This document shows positions 16,160 to 24,837 of a stretch of 42,880 nt of DNA, piece after piece. Within the stretch, counting starts at the first letter, position 1. Each line of letters starts with the position of its first letter. The stretch covers positions 94,092-136,971 of the forward strand of contig NZ_FOMH01000015.1 of assembly GCF_900112575.1 (NCBI RefSeq), given 5' to 3'. Both the position numbers and the translations under genes were made by a program. This DNA comes from Flavobacterium phragmitis (GTDB lineage: Bacteria > Bacteroidota > Bacteroidia > Flavobacteriales > Flavobacteriaceae). Below the pieces are notes generated by a model that searched no databases, had not been told where the DNA came from, and worked only from the letters and a program-made list of their open reading frames with translations.

Positions 16160-19100
16160 TTAGAAATTAACATTTACTCCGAAAACAAAACTTGGAGATA
16201 TGAAACCGCCCAACATATACTTAGCATCTCTGCTTTTAGCAAAAGTATATACGTTTTCTGCGTTTAAATTAAAACGTACACCGTCTAACTTCACTCTTTT
16301 AACAATGTCGCTTGGCATTTGATACGCCAATGAAACATTGCTTAATCTCACATTTGAAGCATCCAGAATATTAATATCTGCGTATGAATAAATAGTACGG
16401 GAATCTGAATTAAATTCCGGATCATATTCATATACTACTCTTGGAACATTTGTAAATGCCTCGTCACCCGGTTGCTGCCAACGATCTGCAATATGATTGT
16501 TTACTACTGAAATATCAGTTACATAACCTCCTGCTGCTCCATTGTAAACATTATTTAGCATTGGCAGGAATGTATTTCTTACTTTATGTCCTAACTCATA
16601 AATGAAAAGAGCCGAAAGCGAGAAGTTTTTATAATTTGCAGAAGTATGGAAAGAACCACTATGAGTAGGAACTGTGGAACCAAAATCCTGAATTGCATCA
16701 AGTTGTCCCGGATTATATTTTACTGCTGTTCCTGAAGCATCATATACCTGAGGGATTCCTGTACTGCTTAATCCAGCCCATTTGTAGCCATAAATTGAAT
16801 TATAATTTGTTCCTACTCTTGGAAAAAACTTCGCTTGATCCAATTGTAAATAATAAACTGGTGCTTTCACATTTACATAATCTACTCTGTTTTTGTTGTA
16901 AGCATATAAAACAGAAGCATCCCAGGAGAATGAAGGTGTTTTAACGATAGTTCCGCTCAAACTAACTTCAATCCCTTTGTTTGTCATTTCACCATTGTTA
17001 ATGTAATATGTAGAATAACCCCATCCTTCGGTTGGAATTCCTTGGCTACTTGCTAACAAATCCTGCCCTTTTTTATTGTATAAATCCAAGGTTCCGCTTA
17101 ATCTGCTTTTAAATAATGAAAAATCTAAACCAATATTGGTTGTAGTCGTTTTTTCCCATGACAATTCAGGATTTGGTCTTTTATTAACTGTTCCCTGATT
17201 TCCTCCAACATTTGAATTTGAATTGTAATATGCTGTCAAATACGGAGCAGAGTCTTTGGCAATATTCCCTCCAATACCGTAAGAAGCACGAAGCTTAAGA
17301 CCATCTACCCAGTCAGCATCAAAAAACGATTCGTTGTTAATATTCCAACCAGCACCAGCTGACCAGATTGGTTTGTTTTGGTATTTACTGTCTGTTCCCC
17401 AAAGGTTTGAACGATCCCAACGAATACTTCCTGAAAGTGTATATCTTTTGTCATAAGTATAACCTCCTGTAGAGTAAACTGAAACATAACGGTTCTGTAA
17501 TTCTTTTTCTAATGAAAATTCGTTTTGTGACATATAACCACTAAAAACAGTTCCGTAAACTTTTAATAAATCAGCCTGATTTATTGGTGCAAAACCTAAA
17601 GTTTGTGCGTCATAACCATATCTTGTGTTATCGTTATATTCTTGTTTAGAGTGACGAATTTCCATACCGGCAATCGCAGAGAAATCATGCTTTTCTGCAA
17701 AAGTTTGATTAAAGTTTAATTGCTGACGGAAATTATATGCATTAGAATATTGATTCGTTTCTTTAATAATATCACCGTAAGGTAAATTGTAAACGGCCTT
17801 ATTATTTGCAATTGTTACCATTCCGTTTACCTTGCTTCTTACATAATAAGAGTCTTTACTATATAACTGACTTGCACGATCTGATCCAAATTCGTATTGG
17901 AACATCGCATTGTATGTAAATGCTTTGCTAAATTTTACATTGAATTTTGCAAAAGTTCTGTTTAAGAAAGTTTTATTTTCAATCAGATTTCTTCCAAACT
18001 CGTCCATTGGAGTAATATCCATGTTGTAAAGACCATAAGTCTGCATTGACTGAAGTGTAAAATTATTGTAACGAGAAGCTGCCGTAGAAACAAAATTAGT
18101 TCCATCGTTATTAACTAACTGATTGTATGGCTGATATTTAAAACCAGGTCCTGAACCAAAATAACTCTGCGTATCTCCTTTTCCAAAATTGGTGTAAGAT
18201 CCTAAATCCAGAGACAACCAGCTGTTAATCTGAGTCGAGTTCTTTAAGTTAAGACCAACTGTTTCATTATCAGAATACCTGTCTTCAAGCTGATTGCTTT
18301 TGTATGTTAAAGAAGCATTGAAAGTATTGTTTTCTGTCGCCTTTCCTAAACTAAGATTATGCTGTAAAAAATACTGATCGCGTTTAGCATATTTAGCTAT
18401 ATCATCATAGTATTTATAGCCCTGAGAACCAAGCTGATCTAAACGACTGTTCATTTCTGCCATAGATGTTTTTCCTGCATAACCATTTAAAATAGTCTGC
18501 ATTCCTAAACTTGTAAATACAGCATTATTTAATAATGACTGCGCGTAAGTGCCAGCATTAGCAGTTTTTAAATTAGGATTTCCATCTGCCCATCCTCTTT
18601 CCAGACCAATAATATCTCCGGAATCAGTCAGGTTTCCTGTATAATTTCTATAAGGCGTAACTGTTAAGTTACTTGAAAACGAAATATTGGTTTTTCCTGC
18701 TTTTGCTTTTTTAGTAGTAATTACTATAACGCCATTAGCAGCACGAGCACCATAAATAGAAGAAGCCGCCGCATCTTTTAAAACTGTAATTGTTTCAATG
18801 TCTTCTAAGTTAAGACTCGGAAGATTATCTTCTATTGTATTATAGGGGGTTAATCTTGTATTTTCTACAGGAAAGCCGTCAATAACATATAAAGGAGTTG
18901 TTAGCCCTGTCATAGAAGTCGTTCCACGGATTCTTCCATTCTGATATCCAACAACACGTCCTTCTAAAATTTTATTTAAACCGCTTAAACGCTGTTCCTG
19001 AAAATCTTTAGCTTTTAAGTTAGAAAAAGATCCAGTTGCTTTTTCTGCACTAATTTCCTGATATCCTGTCTTTAAAACAATTCCTTCTAATTCCTGTACA

Positions 19101-19723
19101 TCTTCTTTTAATACAACATTGATAACGCTTCTGCCTTCAACTTTAATTTCTTGTCTAACATATCCAAGGTAAGAAAAGGCTAAAGTAGTTTCACTGCTTA
19201 CGGCAATAATCTGGTATTCACCATTAAAATCTGTATTTACACCTCTTCCTGAACCATTGTCTGCAACCGCTGCACCAACTAGAGGCATTCCTTTTTCGTC
19301 GGTCACGCGGCCTTTTACAATAAAATCTTTCTCAGCTATAACTGTTTTGGTTTCTGGGGCTTTTCTTGCCATAAGAACGATATGGTTTCCGGAAACTTTA
19401 TAGTCTGTACCTGTATTTCCAAAAATGGTATTTAAGATTGTTTCGATAGAAACATTATTCTCATTAACATTAATTGTTCTGTTTAAATCAACAGATCTTA
19501 CATTGTAAACAAATCTATAATTCGTAGTATATTCAAGCTTTTCGATAACTTTTGCAACGGTCATATTATTTGCATTAAAAGACATTTTTGCCTTTTGTGA
19601 GTAGCTTACTCCCGCCTGCATAACCGTAAAAGTGGTTAAAATAAATAATGTGGTCAATTTCATTTTCAAATCGAATTTCAAAAAAGGCTCGTCGAACCTG
19701 ATTCTGTTCAATAGTTTTTTCAT
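16160..19723 (-). CDS. susC: SusC/RagA TonB-dependent transporter with STN signalling domain
   Basis: This is a 1187-aa outer-membrane transporter. An extended N-terminus is followed by a signal segment (~22-43). Residues ~49-115 form an STN domain (MTVAKVIEKLEYTTNYRF), the part that contacts a FecR-type anti-sigma factor. A carboxypeptidase-regulatory-like domain follows (~130-205, VKGRVTDEKGMPLVGA), then the plug with VLKDAAASSIYGARAANGVI and a long beta-barrel ending in phenylalanine (VNVNF). A start at internal Met21 is possible. The STN domain and the adjacent fecR/ECF genes show that it senses ligand and controls its own expression. The operon cargo suggests peptide import. Confidence 0.95.
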   Translation of the reverse strand: MKKLLNRIRFDEPFLKFDLKMKLTTLFILTTFTVMQAGVSYSQKAKMSFNANNMTVAKVIEKLEYTTNYRFVYNVRSVDLNRTINVNENNVSIETILNTIFGNTGTDYKVSGNHIVLMARKAPETKTVIAEKDFIVKGRVTDEKGMPLVGAAVADNGSGRGVNTDFNGEYQIIAVSSETTLAFSYLGYVRQEIKVEGRSVINVVLKEDVQELEGIVLKTGYQEISAEKATGSFSNLKAKDFQEQRLSGLNKILEGRVVGYQNGRIRGTTSMTGLTTPLYVIDGFPVENTRLTPYNTIEDNLPSLNLEDIETITVLKDAAASSIYGARAANGVIVITTKKAKAGKTNISFSSNLTVTPYRNYTGNLTDSGDIIGLERGWADGNPNLKTANAGTYAQSLLNNAVFTSLGMQTILNGYAGKTSMAEMNSRLDQLGSQGYKYYDDIAKYAKRDQYFLQHNLSLGKATENNTFNASLTYKSNQLEDRYSDNETVGLNLKNSTQINSWLSLDLGSYTNFGKGDTQSYFGSGPGFKYQPYNQLVNNDGTNFVSTAASRYNNFTLQSMQTYGLYNMDITPMDEFGRNLIENKTFLNRTFAKFNVKFSKAFTYNAMFQYEFGSDRASQLYSKDSYYVRSKVNGMVTIANNKAVYNLPYGDIIKETNQYSNAYNFRQQLNFNQTFAEKHDFSAIAGMEIRHSKQEYNDNTRYGYDAQTLGFAPINQADLLKVYGTVFSGYMSQNEFSLEKELQNRYVSVYSTGGYTYDKRYTLSGSIRWDRSNLWGTDSKYQNKPIWSAGAGWNINNESFFDADWVDGLKLRASYGIGGNIAKDSAPYLTAYYNSNSNVGGNQGTVNKRPNPELSWEKTTTTNIGLDFSLFKSRLSGTLDLYNKKGQDLLASSQGIPTEGWGYSTYYINNGEMTNKGIEVSLSGTIVKTPSFSWDASVLYAYNKNRVDYVNVKAPVYYLQLDQAKFFPRVGTNYNSIYGYKWAGLSSTGIPQVYDASGTAVKYNPGQLDAIQDFGSTVPTHSGSFHTSANYKNFSLSALFIYELGHKVRNTFLPMLNNVYNGAAGGYVTDISVVNNHIADRWQQPGDEAFTNVPRVVYEYDPEFNSDSRTIYSYADINILDASNVRLSNVSLAYQMPSDIVKRVKLDGVRFNLNAENVYTFAKSRDAKYMLGGFISPSFVFGVNVNF

Positions 19724-19781
19724 ACTTTTAAAATGTTTTTTTTAATGTTGGTTGGTTAATTAACTGATCGCATTTACTCTA

Positions 19782-19807
19782 CCGGGAAATGTTGGCGCAT
19801 TTTCCGG
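19782..19807. promoter_or_regulatory. GC-rich hairpin upstream of susC
   Basis: CCGGGAAATG (19782-19791) and CATTTTCCGG (19798-19807) pair around a 6-base loop with one G-T position. On the plus strand a T-run follows, so it looks like an antisense-direction terminator. On the minus strand it sits 59 bases before the susC start, probably in the leader. Confidence 0.6.
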
Positions 19808-19883
19808 TTTTTTTATAACGATCCTTTTCATTTTTGGATTTTGTTACATAGGCGTTTAATTTATTTTAGATTTTAACTATAAT

Positions 19884-19953
19884 CTTAATTCTTAATTCTT
19901 AATTCTTAATTCTTAATTCTTAATTCTTAATTCTTAATTCTTAATTCTTAATT
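19884..19953. repeat. Heptanucleotide microsatellite, ten exact copies
   Basis: The unit CTTAATT repeats ten times without a mismatch over 70 bases. On the minus strand the units start directly after the TAG stop of the fecR-like gene. The array lies 160 bases upstream of susC. Confidence 0.95.
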
Positions 19954-21105
19954 CTATTTAATAGTAATCTTATCCCGATCTATATCGTAATCAATAGCAT
20001 AACTATCGCTGAAATATTTCAGCACCACTTCAATTGGTTCATTATCAAAACGAGCATTGAAAATTTCCTTTCCAAGCGTTTTATTTCTATTGATGAAAGT
20101 GACATTGTAACGGCGTTCCAGTTTTTTAATAATATCCTCAAACGAAGCATTTTTAAATACCAGACTTCCTTTTACCCAAGCTGTATAATATTCTGTATTA
20201 ACCTGCTCTGTCATAATTTTTGACTGTCCTCTTTCATTTGAACCTTTTTCTCCCGGTTTCAGATACACTTGATTTTCTTTTGTTTTCTGGTCTTTGCATA
20301 AAGACACTTTTCCTTCGACCAGAACAACATCTGTGCTTGTATTTTCACTATACGTATCAACATTGAACTTCGTTCCCAAAACCTCAACATTTATGTTTTG
20401 TGTATTTACGTTAAACGGATGTTCTTTATCTTTTTCCACTTCAAAATAAGCTTCTCCCAAAAGATACACTTGACGGTTTTGATTTTTAACAAACTGAACT
20501 GGGTAACGCAATGATGTTCCAGCATTTAAATGCACCAGCGTTCCATCAGACAATTGTACTTCAAACTTTTTCCCGTACGGAATTCGGATGATATTGTAAA
20601 TCAATGTTCCTTCAGAATAAGCTTTATTATAAACCAATCTGTCTTTTTCCTGTCTTCCAATTACATTTCCGTCTTTATCGGTTATGTTTCTTGCTTCATT
20701 TAGCTTAAGATTCTGTGATTCATTTCCAAGTTGCAACACAATTTCATCTTCTCTTGGAATTACTACATTTTCTTTTGGCTTTGATACTATCTCTGAATTT
20801 TTATAAAAATAAAATCCGCCCAAAGCCACAATCAAAATCGCAGCATATTTATAGTAAGAAGAAAATCTTCTTTTATAAAAAACGTTATTTTCTTTTTTGA
20901 TTCTCTCTGAAAGCTGTTTTCTAACTTCAGTAGAGTCAAAATTATTCATAGCGGTATCTATTGCGTAATTGGTTTTTACAAAATCCTCAAACACAATTTT
21001 ATTTTCATCTTCCTTCAGCCATTCAGTCAGTTGTTCAATTTCTTCCTGACTCGCCTGATTTGTGATAAATTTCACGATTAATCGTTCTGATTTTTTCACG
21101 GTCAT
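19954..21105 (-). CDS. FecR-family anti-sigma factor
   Basis: This is an inner-membrane anti-sigma factor of the FecI/FecR/SusC signalling type. I take the ATG at 21105 (MTVKKSER, 383 aa); the frame stays open to an ATG at 21144, which would add 13 hydrophobic, unlikely residues. The cytoplasmic anti-sigma domain comes first (QEEIEQLTEWLKEDE), then one membrane helix (YAAILIVALGGFYF). A periplasmic FecR domain follows (IRIPYGKKFEVQLSDGT.V.LNAGT, then VEVLGTKFNV), and a C-terminal STN-like region (FEDIIKKLERRYNVTF). It should receive the signal from the SusC STN domain and control the ECF sigma factor encoded divergently. Confidence 0.92.
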   Translation of the reverse strand: MTVKKSERLIVKFITNQASQEEIEQLTEWLKEDENKIVFEDFVKTNYAIDTAMNNFDSTEVRKQLSERIKKENNVFYKRRFSSYYKYAAILIVALGGFYFYKNSEIVSKPKENVVIPREDEIVLQLGNESQNLKLNEARNITDKDGNVIGRQEKDRLVYNKAYSEGTLIYNIIRIPYGKKFEVQLSDGTLVHLNAGTSLRYPVQFVKNQNRQVYLLGEAYFEVEKDKEHPFNVNTQNINVEVLGTKFNVDTYSENTSTDVVLVEGKVSLCKDQKTKENQVYLKPGEKGSNERGQSKIMTEQVNTEYYTAWVKGSLVFKNASFEDIIKKLERRYNVTFINRNKTLGKEIFNARFDNEPIEVVLKYFSDSYAIDYDIDRDKITIK

Positions 21106-21371
21106 TTCAGTTGTTTTTAATATTATTACGAAGCAAAAAAACAAAACCCTAACAATTTGATAAAGTTTTTTTCATTTTGATGCTTTTTTTATTTTTCACA
21201 AGTTTTTTCTTTCATTAAATACTACTAATTTGATAGAAATAAAGAATAAATGTTTTTATCTTTGCCTTTTTTTTGAATTTTTATTTGTAATAAATTTCAA
21301 ATAGAAATTGCCAAAAAGGAAGATTTTTAGCAAATAAAGGCCTTATTTAGGCAGCGAAAATTATAAATTTA

Positions 21372-21379
21372 TATATTTG
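21372..21379 (+). promoter_or_regulatory. -7 element (TATATTTG) 5 bases before the sigma gene start
   Basis: TATATTTG matches the TANNTTTG element, and only 5 bases separate it from the ATG at 21385. The expected transcription start falls at or next to the start codon, so a leaderless mRNA is predicted. No clean TTG element is seen at the right distance upstream. Confidence 0.5.
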
Positions 21380-21384
21380 TTTTT

Positions 21385-21996
21385 ATGAAAACGGGTGATT
21401 ACAGCAATAATACTATACTTATTGAATCTCTAAAAAATGGAGATGAAATGGCGTACACTTATTTAATCGATACCTATCATCATAAACTTTGCGTTTACGC
21501 TAACAGTCTGGTTAAGAATGTTTACAGCGCCGAAGATATTGTGCAGAATGTTTTTATTAAGGTTTGGGAACAGCGTACGAGATTAAAACCGGAACATTCC
21601 TTAAAAAGTTTTCTTTATAAATTAACTTATAATGAGTTCATCGATTTATACCGAAAAAACCAGTCTTTGTTTTCATTGGAAAAATCCTATTATGATGCTT
21701 TGAACGGAATTGTTCAGGAAGAAGATTCCGAAGCTTTTCAGAGAGTTTTAAATGCTGTCAATAAGGAAATTCAAAATCTGCCTCCAAAATGCAAAGAGGT
21801 TTTTATTCTGAGTAAAAAAGAAGGTTTGACGAATATTGAAATCGCCGAGCATTTGGATGTTTCTATAAAGACCGTTGAAGCGCAGATTACAAAAGCGTTT
21901 TCTATTCTAAGAACTTCATTGGAAGAAAAAGTGAAAAGTGTTTTGTTTCTTTTGTTTTCTTCTAAAAAAAAATTCAGACTAAATAAATTAATCTGA
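21385..21996 (+). CDS. ECF sigma factor, FecI-like (Bacteroidota type)
   Basis: This is a 203-aa ECF sigma-70 factor. Region 2 (~20-90) includes YSAEDIVQNVFIKVWEQR, the core-RNAP and -10 binding part. Region 4 (~130-190) includes LPPKCKEVFILSKKEGLTNIEIAEHLDVS and the recognition helix VKTVEAQITKAF. The C-terminus ends with a hydrophobic-basic tail (VLFLLFSSKKK). It is divergent from the FecR-like anti-sigma gene across a ~280-base region, whereas such pairs usually lie in the same direction. The probable target is the susC promoter, where I see no TANNTTTG element. Confidence 0.93.
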   Translation: MKTGDYSNNTILIESLKNGDEMAYTYLIDTYHHKLCVYANSLVKNVYSAEDIVQNVFIKVWEQRTRLKPEHSLKSFLYKLTYNEFIDLYRKNQSLFSLEKSYYDALNGIVQEEDSEAFQRVLNAVNKEIQNLPPKCKEVFILSKKEGLTNIEIAEHLDVSIKTVEAQITKAFSILRTSLEEKVKSVLFLLFSSKKKFRLNKLI

Positions 21997-22044
21997 ATTT
22001 TCCTTTTATTGTTTTAGAGTTGAAATTCTTTGTAAATCTTTCAT

Positions 22045-22794
22045 TTACGATACGTATTTCATTTTCTCTTCAAAAAACCTTGCAACAGGCGTTTTCATAT
22101 CGTGATAAAAAAGCACTTTCCAGTTCTCCTCTTTAGCTTGTTGTTCCCATTTTTTACGGGATTCCATTGCACGTTTTCCATCAAAGTCTGTTTTATAAGC
22201 AACATGCATTGACCAGTATATTTTTTGAGGTAAATCATCTGCTCCATAAAAAACAATTTCATCATCGGCTTTAATCCAAAAAACCTGGTGATATTGGGTA
22301 TGTCCAGCCGAAACTTCGTAGAAAATCTCATCTGTTATAGTGCCTTTATCATATTGCATTAACTCAACATTCGGCAGTTTTTTCAATTCATTTAAGATTT
22401 CAAAAACATAAGATAGATTATTAATTTGTTCTAAAGCAAAATCGATTTCTCGTTCCTGAATGTAAATCGTAGCATTTGGGAAATTACAGATAAAACTACC
22501 TTCATTAAAATAACCAATTCCCTCAATATGGTCTTTGTGCAGATGTGAAACTAAAACTTTTGTAATTTGTTCTGGCTCTATATTATGTTTTCTTAGCATT
22601 TCATGAATAAACGGAACACCATCATTCATAAATCCTAAACCAAAATCTAATAATATGACATCATTATCTGTAATAACCACAAAAGGCTGAATTGCCATTT
22701 TAAGCCCTTTTTCGGTTGTATTTTCTGTAATTAATTGAAACTCTTTTTGAGAATTCGCGATATAATTTCCTTCTTGTAAAGCTATAATTTCCAT
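22045..22794 (-). CDS. MBL-fold metallo-hydrolase
   Basis: This is a 249-aa metallo-beta-lactamase-fold enzyme without a signal peptide. The first metal motif is S-H-L-H-K-D-H, followed by the AGHTQYHQ histidine, YGADDLP with the bridging Asp, and a late FYHD histidine. The layout resembles lactonase/glyoxalase II-like MBL proteins that hydrolyse an ester, lactone or thioester, but the substrate cannot be read from sequence. It is divergent from a LysR regulator with a ~100-base intergenic region, so it is probably that regulator's target. Confidence 0.88.
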   Translation of the reverse strand: MEIIALQEGNYIANSQKEFQLITENTTEKGLKMAIQPFVVITDNDVILLDFGLGFMNDGVPFIHEMLRKHNIEPEQITKVLVSHLHKDHIEGIGYFNEGSFICNFPNATIYIQEREIDFALEQINNLSYVFEILNELKKLPNVELMQYDKGTITDEIFYEVSAGHTQYHQVFWIKADDEIVFYGADDLPQKIYWSMHVAYKTDFDGKRAMESRKKWEQQAKEENWKVLFYHDMKTPVARFFEEKMKYVS

Positions 22795-22841
22795 TTTGTT
22801 TTGCTTTAATTTTGCAACACGACAAAGTTCTTAAGAATTTC

Positions 22842-22849
22842 TATATTTG
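22842..22849 (+). promoter_or_regulatory. -7 element (TATATTTG) for the LysR gene
   Basis: TATATTTG lies 47 bases before the LysR start in the shared divergent region. No TTG at 17-23 bases upstream is evident, as can occur for activator-dependent promoters. Confidence 0.5.
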
Positions 22850-22896
22850 TAAAACCTTATTTTTCGATAAAATCAATCGATAAAACCGATTTAGAA

Positions 22897-23775
22897 ATGG
22901 AACTTCGACAGCTAAAATATTTCCTAAAAGCAAAGGAATTGCTGAATTTTACTGAAGCTGCTTCGGCACTTTATATTAGTCAAAGTACGTTATCGCAGCA
23001 GATCAAACAGCTTGAAGATGAACTTCAGGTTCCGCTTTTTAATAGAATCGGAAAAAGAATTACAGTAACTGAAGCTGGAGATTTATTTGCCGTTTATGCC
23101 CAACAATCTGTCAACAAAGCTTCTGACGGTCTGGAGTTATTAAAAGATCTAAATAATCTGGAAACAGGAAAAGTAGCAATTGGCGTGACTTACGCACTTC
23201 GCCATGTGGTGACAAAAGCATTGATTTTATTTAGCTCTGAATATCCCAAAATTCAATTTGAAATTGTCTTCGGAACTTCACAGGAACTCATTCAAAAACT
23301 AAATCGTTTTGAATTGGATGTGATTTTGACTTTTGAAGAAATTGCTTCTGAAGCTCATTTTAAATATTTGGAATTATTTACTTCTCCAATGGCTTTGGTT
23401 ACGGCATCTGAAACTCCTTTAACGCATAAAAAAAGTATTTCTCTTGATGAGGTTAGTTCTCTGCCTCTTGCGCTTCCATCTAGCGGTTTCAGTACAACGC
23501 AGTTCATCAATAAAGCCTTTGAAAAAGATAATCTTCACCCAAAAGTTACTATTGAAATTAACGACATTCCAACTTTGCTCGAACTGATTAAAACAGGAAA
23601 ATGGCATACCATATTAACAAAAACAACAATTGAAAATGAGAAAGACTTACACGCAATTCCTATAAAAGGTGAGAATATGACCAGAACCGCAATGCTGATT
23701 TCCTTGAAAGAAGTTTATGAAAAAAAAGCGGTTGTGGCGTTTTTGAAAATGCTGATGGAAAATTTAAACACATAA
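22897..23775 (+). CDS. LysR-family transcriptional regulator
   Basis: This is a 292-aa LysR protein. The N-terminal winged helix (~1-60) has NFTEAASALYISQSTLSQQIKQLEDEL, followed by LFNRIGKRITVTEAG. Residues ~90-292 form the periplasmic-binding-like effector domain, starting VAIGVTYALRHVV. It is encoded divergently from the MBL hydrolase and probably activates it in response to a small molecule. The 3' end converges on the transaldolase-like gene with a shared terminator. Confidence 0.93.
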   Translation: MELRQLKYFLKAKELLNFTEAASALYISQSTLSQQIKQLEDELQVPLFNRIGKRITVTEAGDLFAVYAQQSVNKASDGLELLKDLNNLETGKVAIGVTYALRHVVTKALILFSSEYPKIQFEIVFGTSQELIQKLNRFELDVILTFEEIASEAHFKYLELFTSPMALVTASETPLTHKKSISLDEVSSLPLALPSSGFSTTQFINKAFEKDNLHPKVTIEINDIPTLLELIKTGKWHTILTKTTIENEKDLHAIPIKGENMTRTAMLISLKEVYEKKAVVAFLKMLMENLNT

Positions 23776-23801
23776 AATTTACTTGAAATTTTCAATAAAA
23801 A

Positions 23802-23826
23802 AACCCTTTTCAAGATGAAAAGGGTT
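23802..23826. terminator. Bidirectional terminator between the LysR and transaldolase-like genes
   Basis: Perfect 10-base arms AACCCTTTTC (23802-23811) and GAAAAGGGTT (23817-23826) flank a 5-base loop. An A-run lies on the left, which reads as T-run on the minus strand. Confidence 0.85.
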
Positions 23827-23852
23827 CATAGATTGTGTTGTTTATTCTTAGT

Positions 23853-24509
23853 TTAGAGATTCATCTTTTTCGCATCTTCAACAAACTGTTTCAATCCAAT
23901 ATCTGTCAAAGGATGTTTCAACAATCCTTTGATTGCAGAAAGTGGTCCTGTCATAACATCTGAACCAATTTTGGCGCAATTGATAATATGCATGGTATGT
24001 CTCACAGAGGCTGAAAGGATTTGTGTTTGATAATTGTAATTATCGTAGATTTCTCTGATTTCTGCAATTAGGTTCATTCCATCTGTAGAAACGTCATCTA
24101 ATCTTCCTAAAAACGGAGAAACATAAGTCGCTCCAGCTTTTGCAGCCAGTAATGCCTGACCAGCAGAAAATACCAAAGTTACATTGGTGCGAATTCCTTT
24201 TGAAGAAAAATATTTACAGGCTTTTACACCGTCGCCAATCATAGGTAATTTTACCACGATTTGCGGATGCAAAGCTGCAAGCTCCTCTCCTTCTCTTACC
24301 ATTCCGTCAAAGTCTGTTGAGATTACCTCAGCCGAAACATCGCCGTCAACGATATTGCAAATAGCCAAATAATGGTTTAAAATATTTTCTTTTCCTGTAA
24401 TGCCTTCTTTTGCCATTAAAGACGGATTGGTGGTTACACCGTCTAAAACACCTAAAGCCTGCGCTTCTTCAATGTCCTGAAGATTGGCAGTGTCAATAAA
24501 AAATTTCAT
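23853..24509 (-). CDS. fsa: Transaldolase / fructose-6-phosphate aldolase-like (TalC/FSA family)
   Basis: This is a 218-aa class I aldolase of the short transaldolase family. Motifs are FIDTANL at the start, DGVTTNPSL, the VVKLPM strand with the expected Schiff-base lysine, NVTLVFSAGQALLAAKAGA, and YVSPFLGRLDD. The length fits TalC/FSA and not the ~320-aa classical transaldolase. Short members act either as fructose-6-phosphate aldolases or as true transaldolases, and I cannot separate them. It follows xylA after ~330 bases and a terminator-like hairpin. A transaldolase role would feed xylulose-5-phosphate through the pentose phosphate pathway. Confidence 0.92.
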   Translation of the reverse strand: MKFFIDTANLQDIEEAQALGVLDGVTTNPSLMAKEGITGKENILNHYLAICNIVDGDVSAEVISTDFDGMVREGEELAALHPQIVVKLPMIGDGVKACKYFSSKGIRTNVTLVFSAGQALLAAKAGATYVSPFLGRLDDVSTDGMNLIAEIREIYDNYNYQTQILSASVRHTMHIINCAKIGSDVMTGPLSAIKGLLKHPLTDIGLKQFVEDAKKMNL

Positions 24510-24837
24510 GTTTTTTTAGTTTAAGTTAAAAGTTTTTTGCGTAAAAAAACTTTGTCAAGGTTTAAAACTTTGACAAAGTTCTCAGCATGTTGCAGTGAGT
24601 TAAAAATGTGCATTTCGATTGATTCTATTCTTCAAAAAACCTTCAATAAAAAATATCCTCTTATTATTTTATCAAACTGACCTTTGATTTGTTTTGAATT
24701 TCAAAAAATAGCAACTAAACCTTAAATCTATTTTTTTTAAACCTCAATGACAAAAAAAGCCATAATCTTAATACACATTTTCAAAGTTTTAGATTTTCTT
24801 CCTCACTAAATAGGTTTGATATTAAAATCTAAACCAA
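24510..24837. other. Gap between xylA and the transaldolase-like gene
   Basis: This stretch holds the hairpin at 24548-24580. The rest (24594-24837) is AT-rich and shows no convincing gene, RNA or promoter. Confidence 0.6.
24548..24580 (-). terminator. Terminator downstream of xylA
   Basis: Arms AACTTTGTCAA (24548-24558) and TTGACAAAGTT (24570-24580) are perfect and extend inward with a G-T pair. On the minus strand a run of seven T follows. It lies 258 bases after the xylA stop. Confidence 0.8.

Noticed and set aside
14736..19723. The SusC/SusD pair as the uptake system of the xylan block
   Set aside because: It is in a separate operon with peptidase and thiol-redox genes, has its own sigma/anti-sigma control, lacks the shared operator, and is separated by the LysR/MBL region.
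19884..19953. Possible CRISPR array
   Set aside because: It is a head-to-tail heptamer with no spacers and no cas genes nearby, so it is a microsatellite.
24594..24837. Small gene or RNA after xylA
   Set aside because: It is AT-rich with no start-stop frame of note and no structured element.
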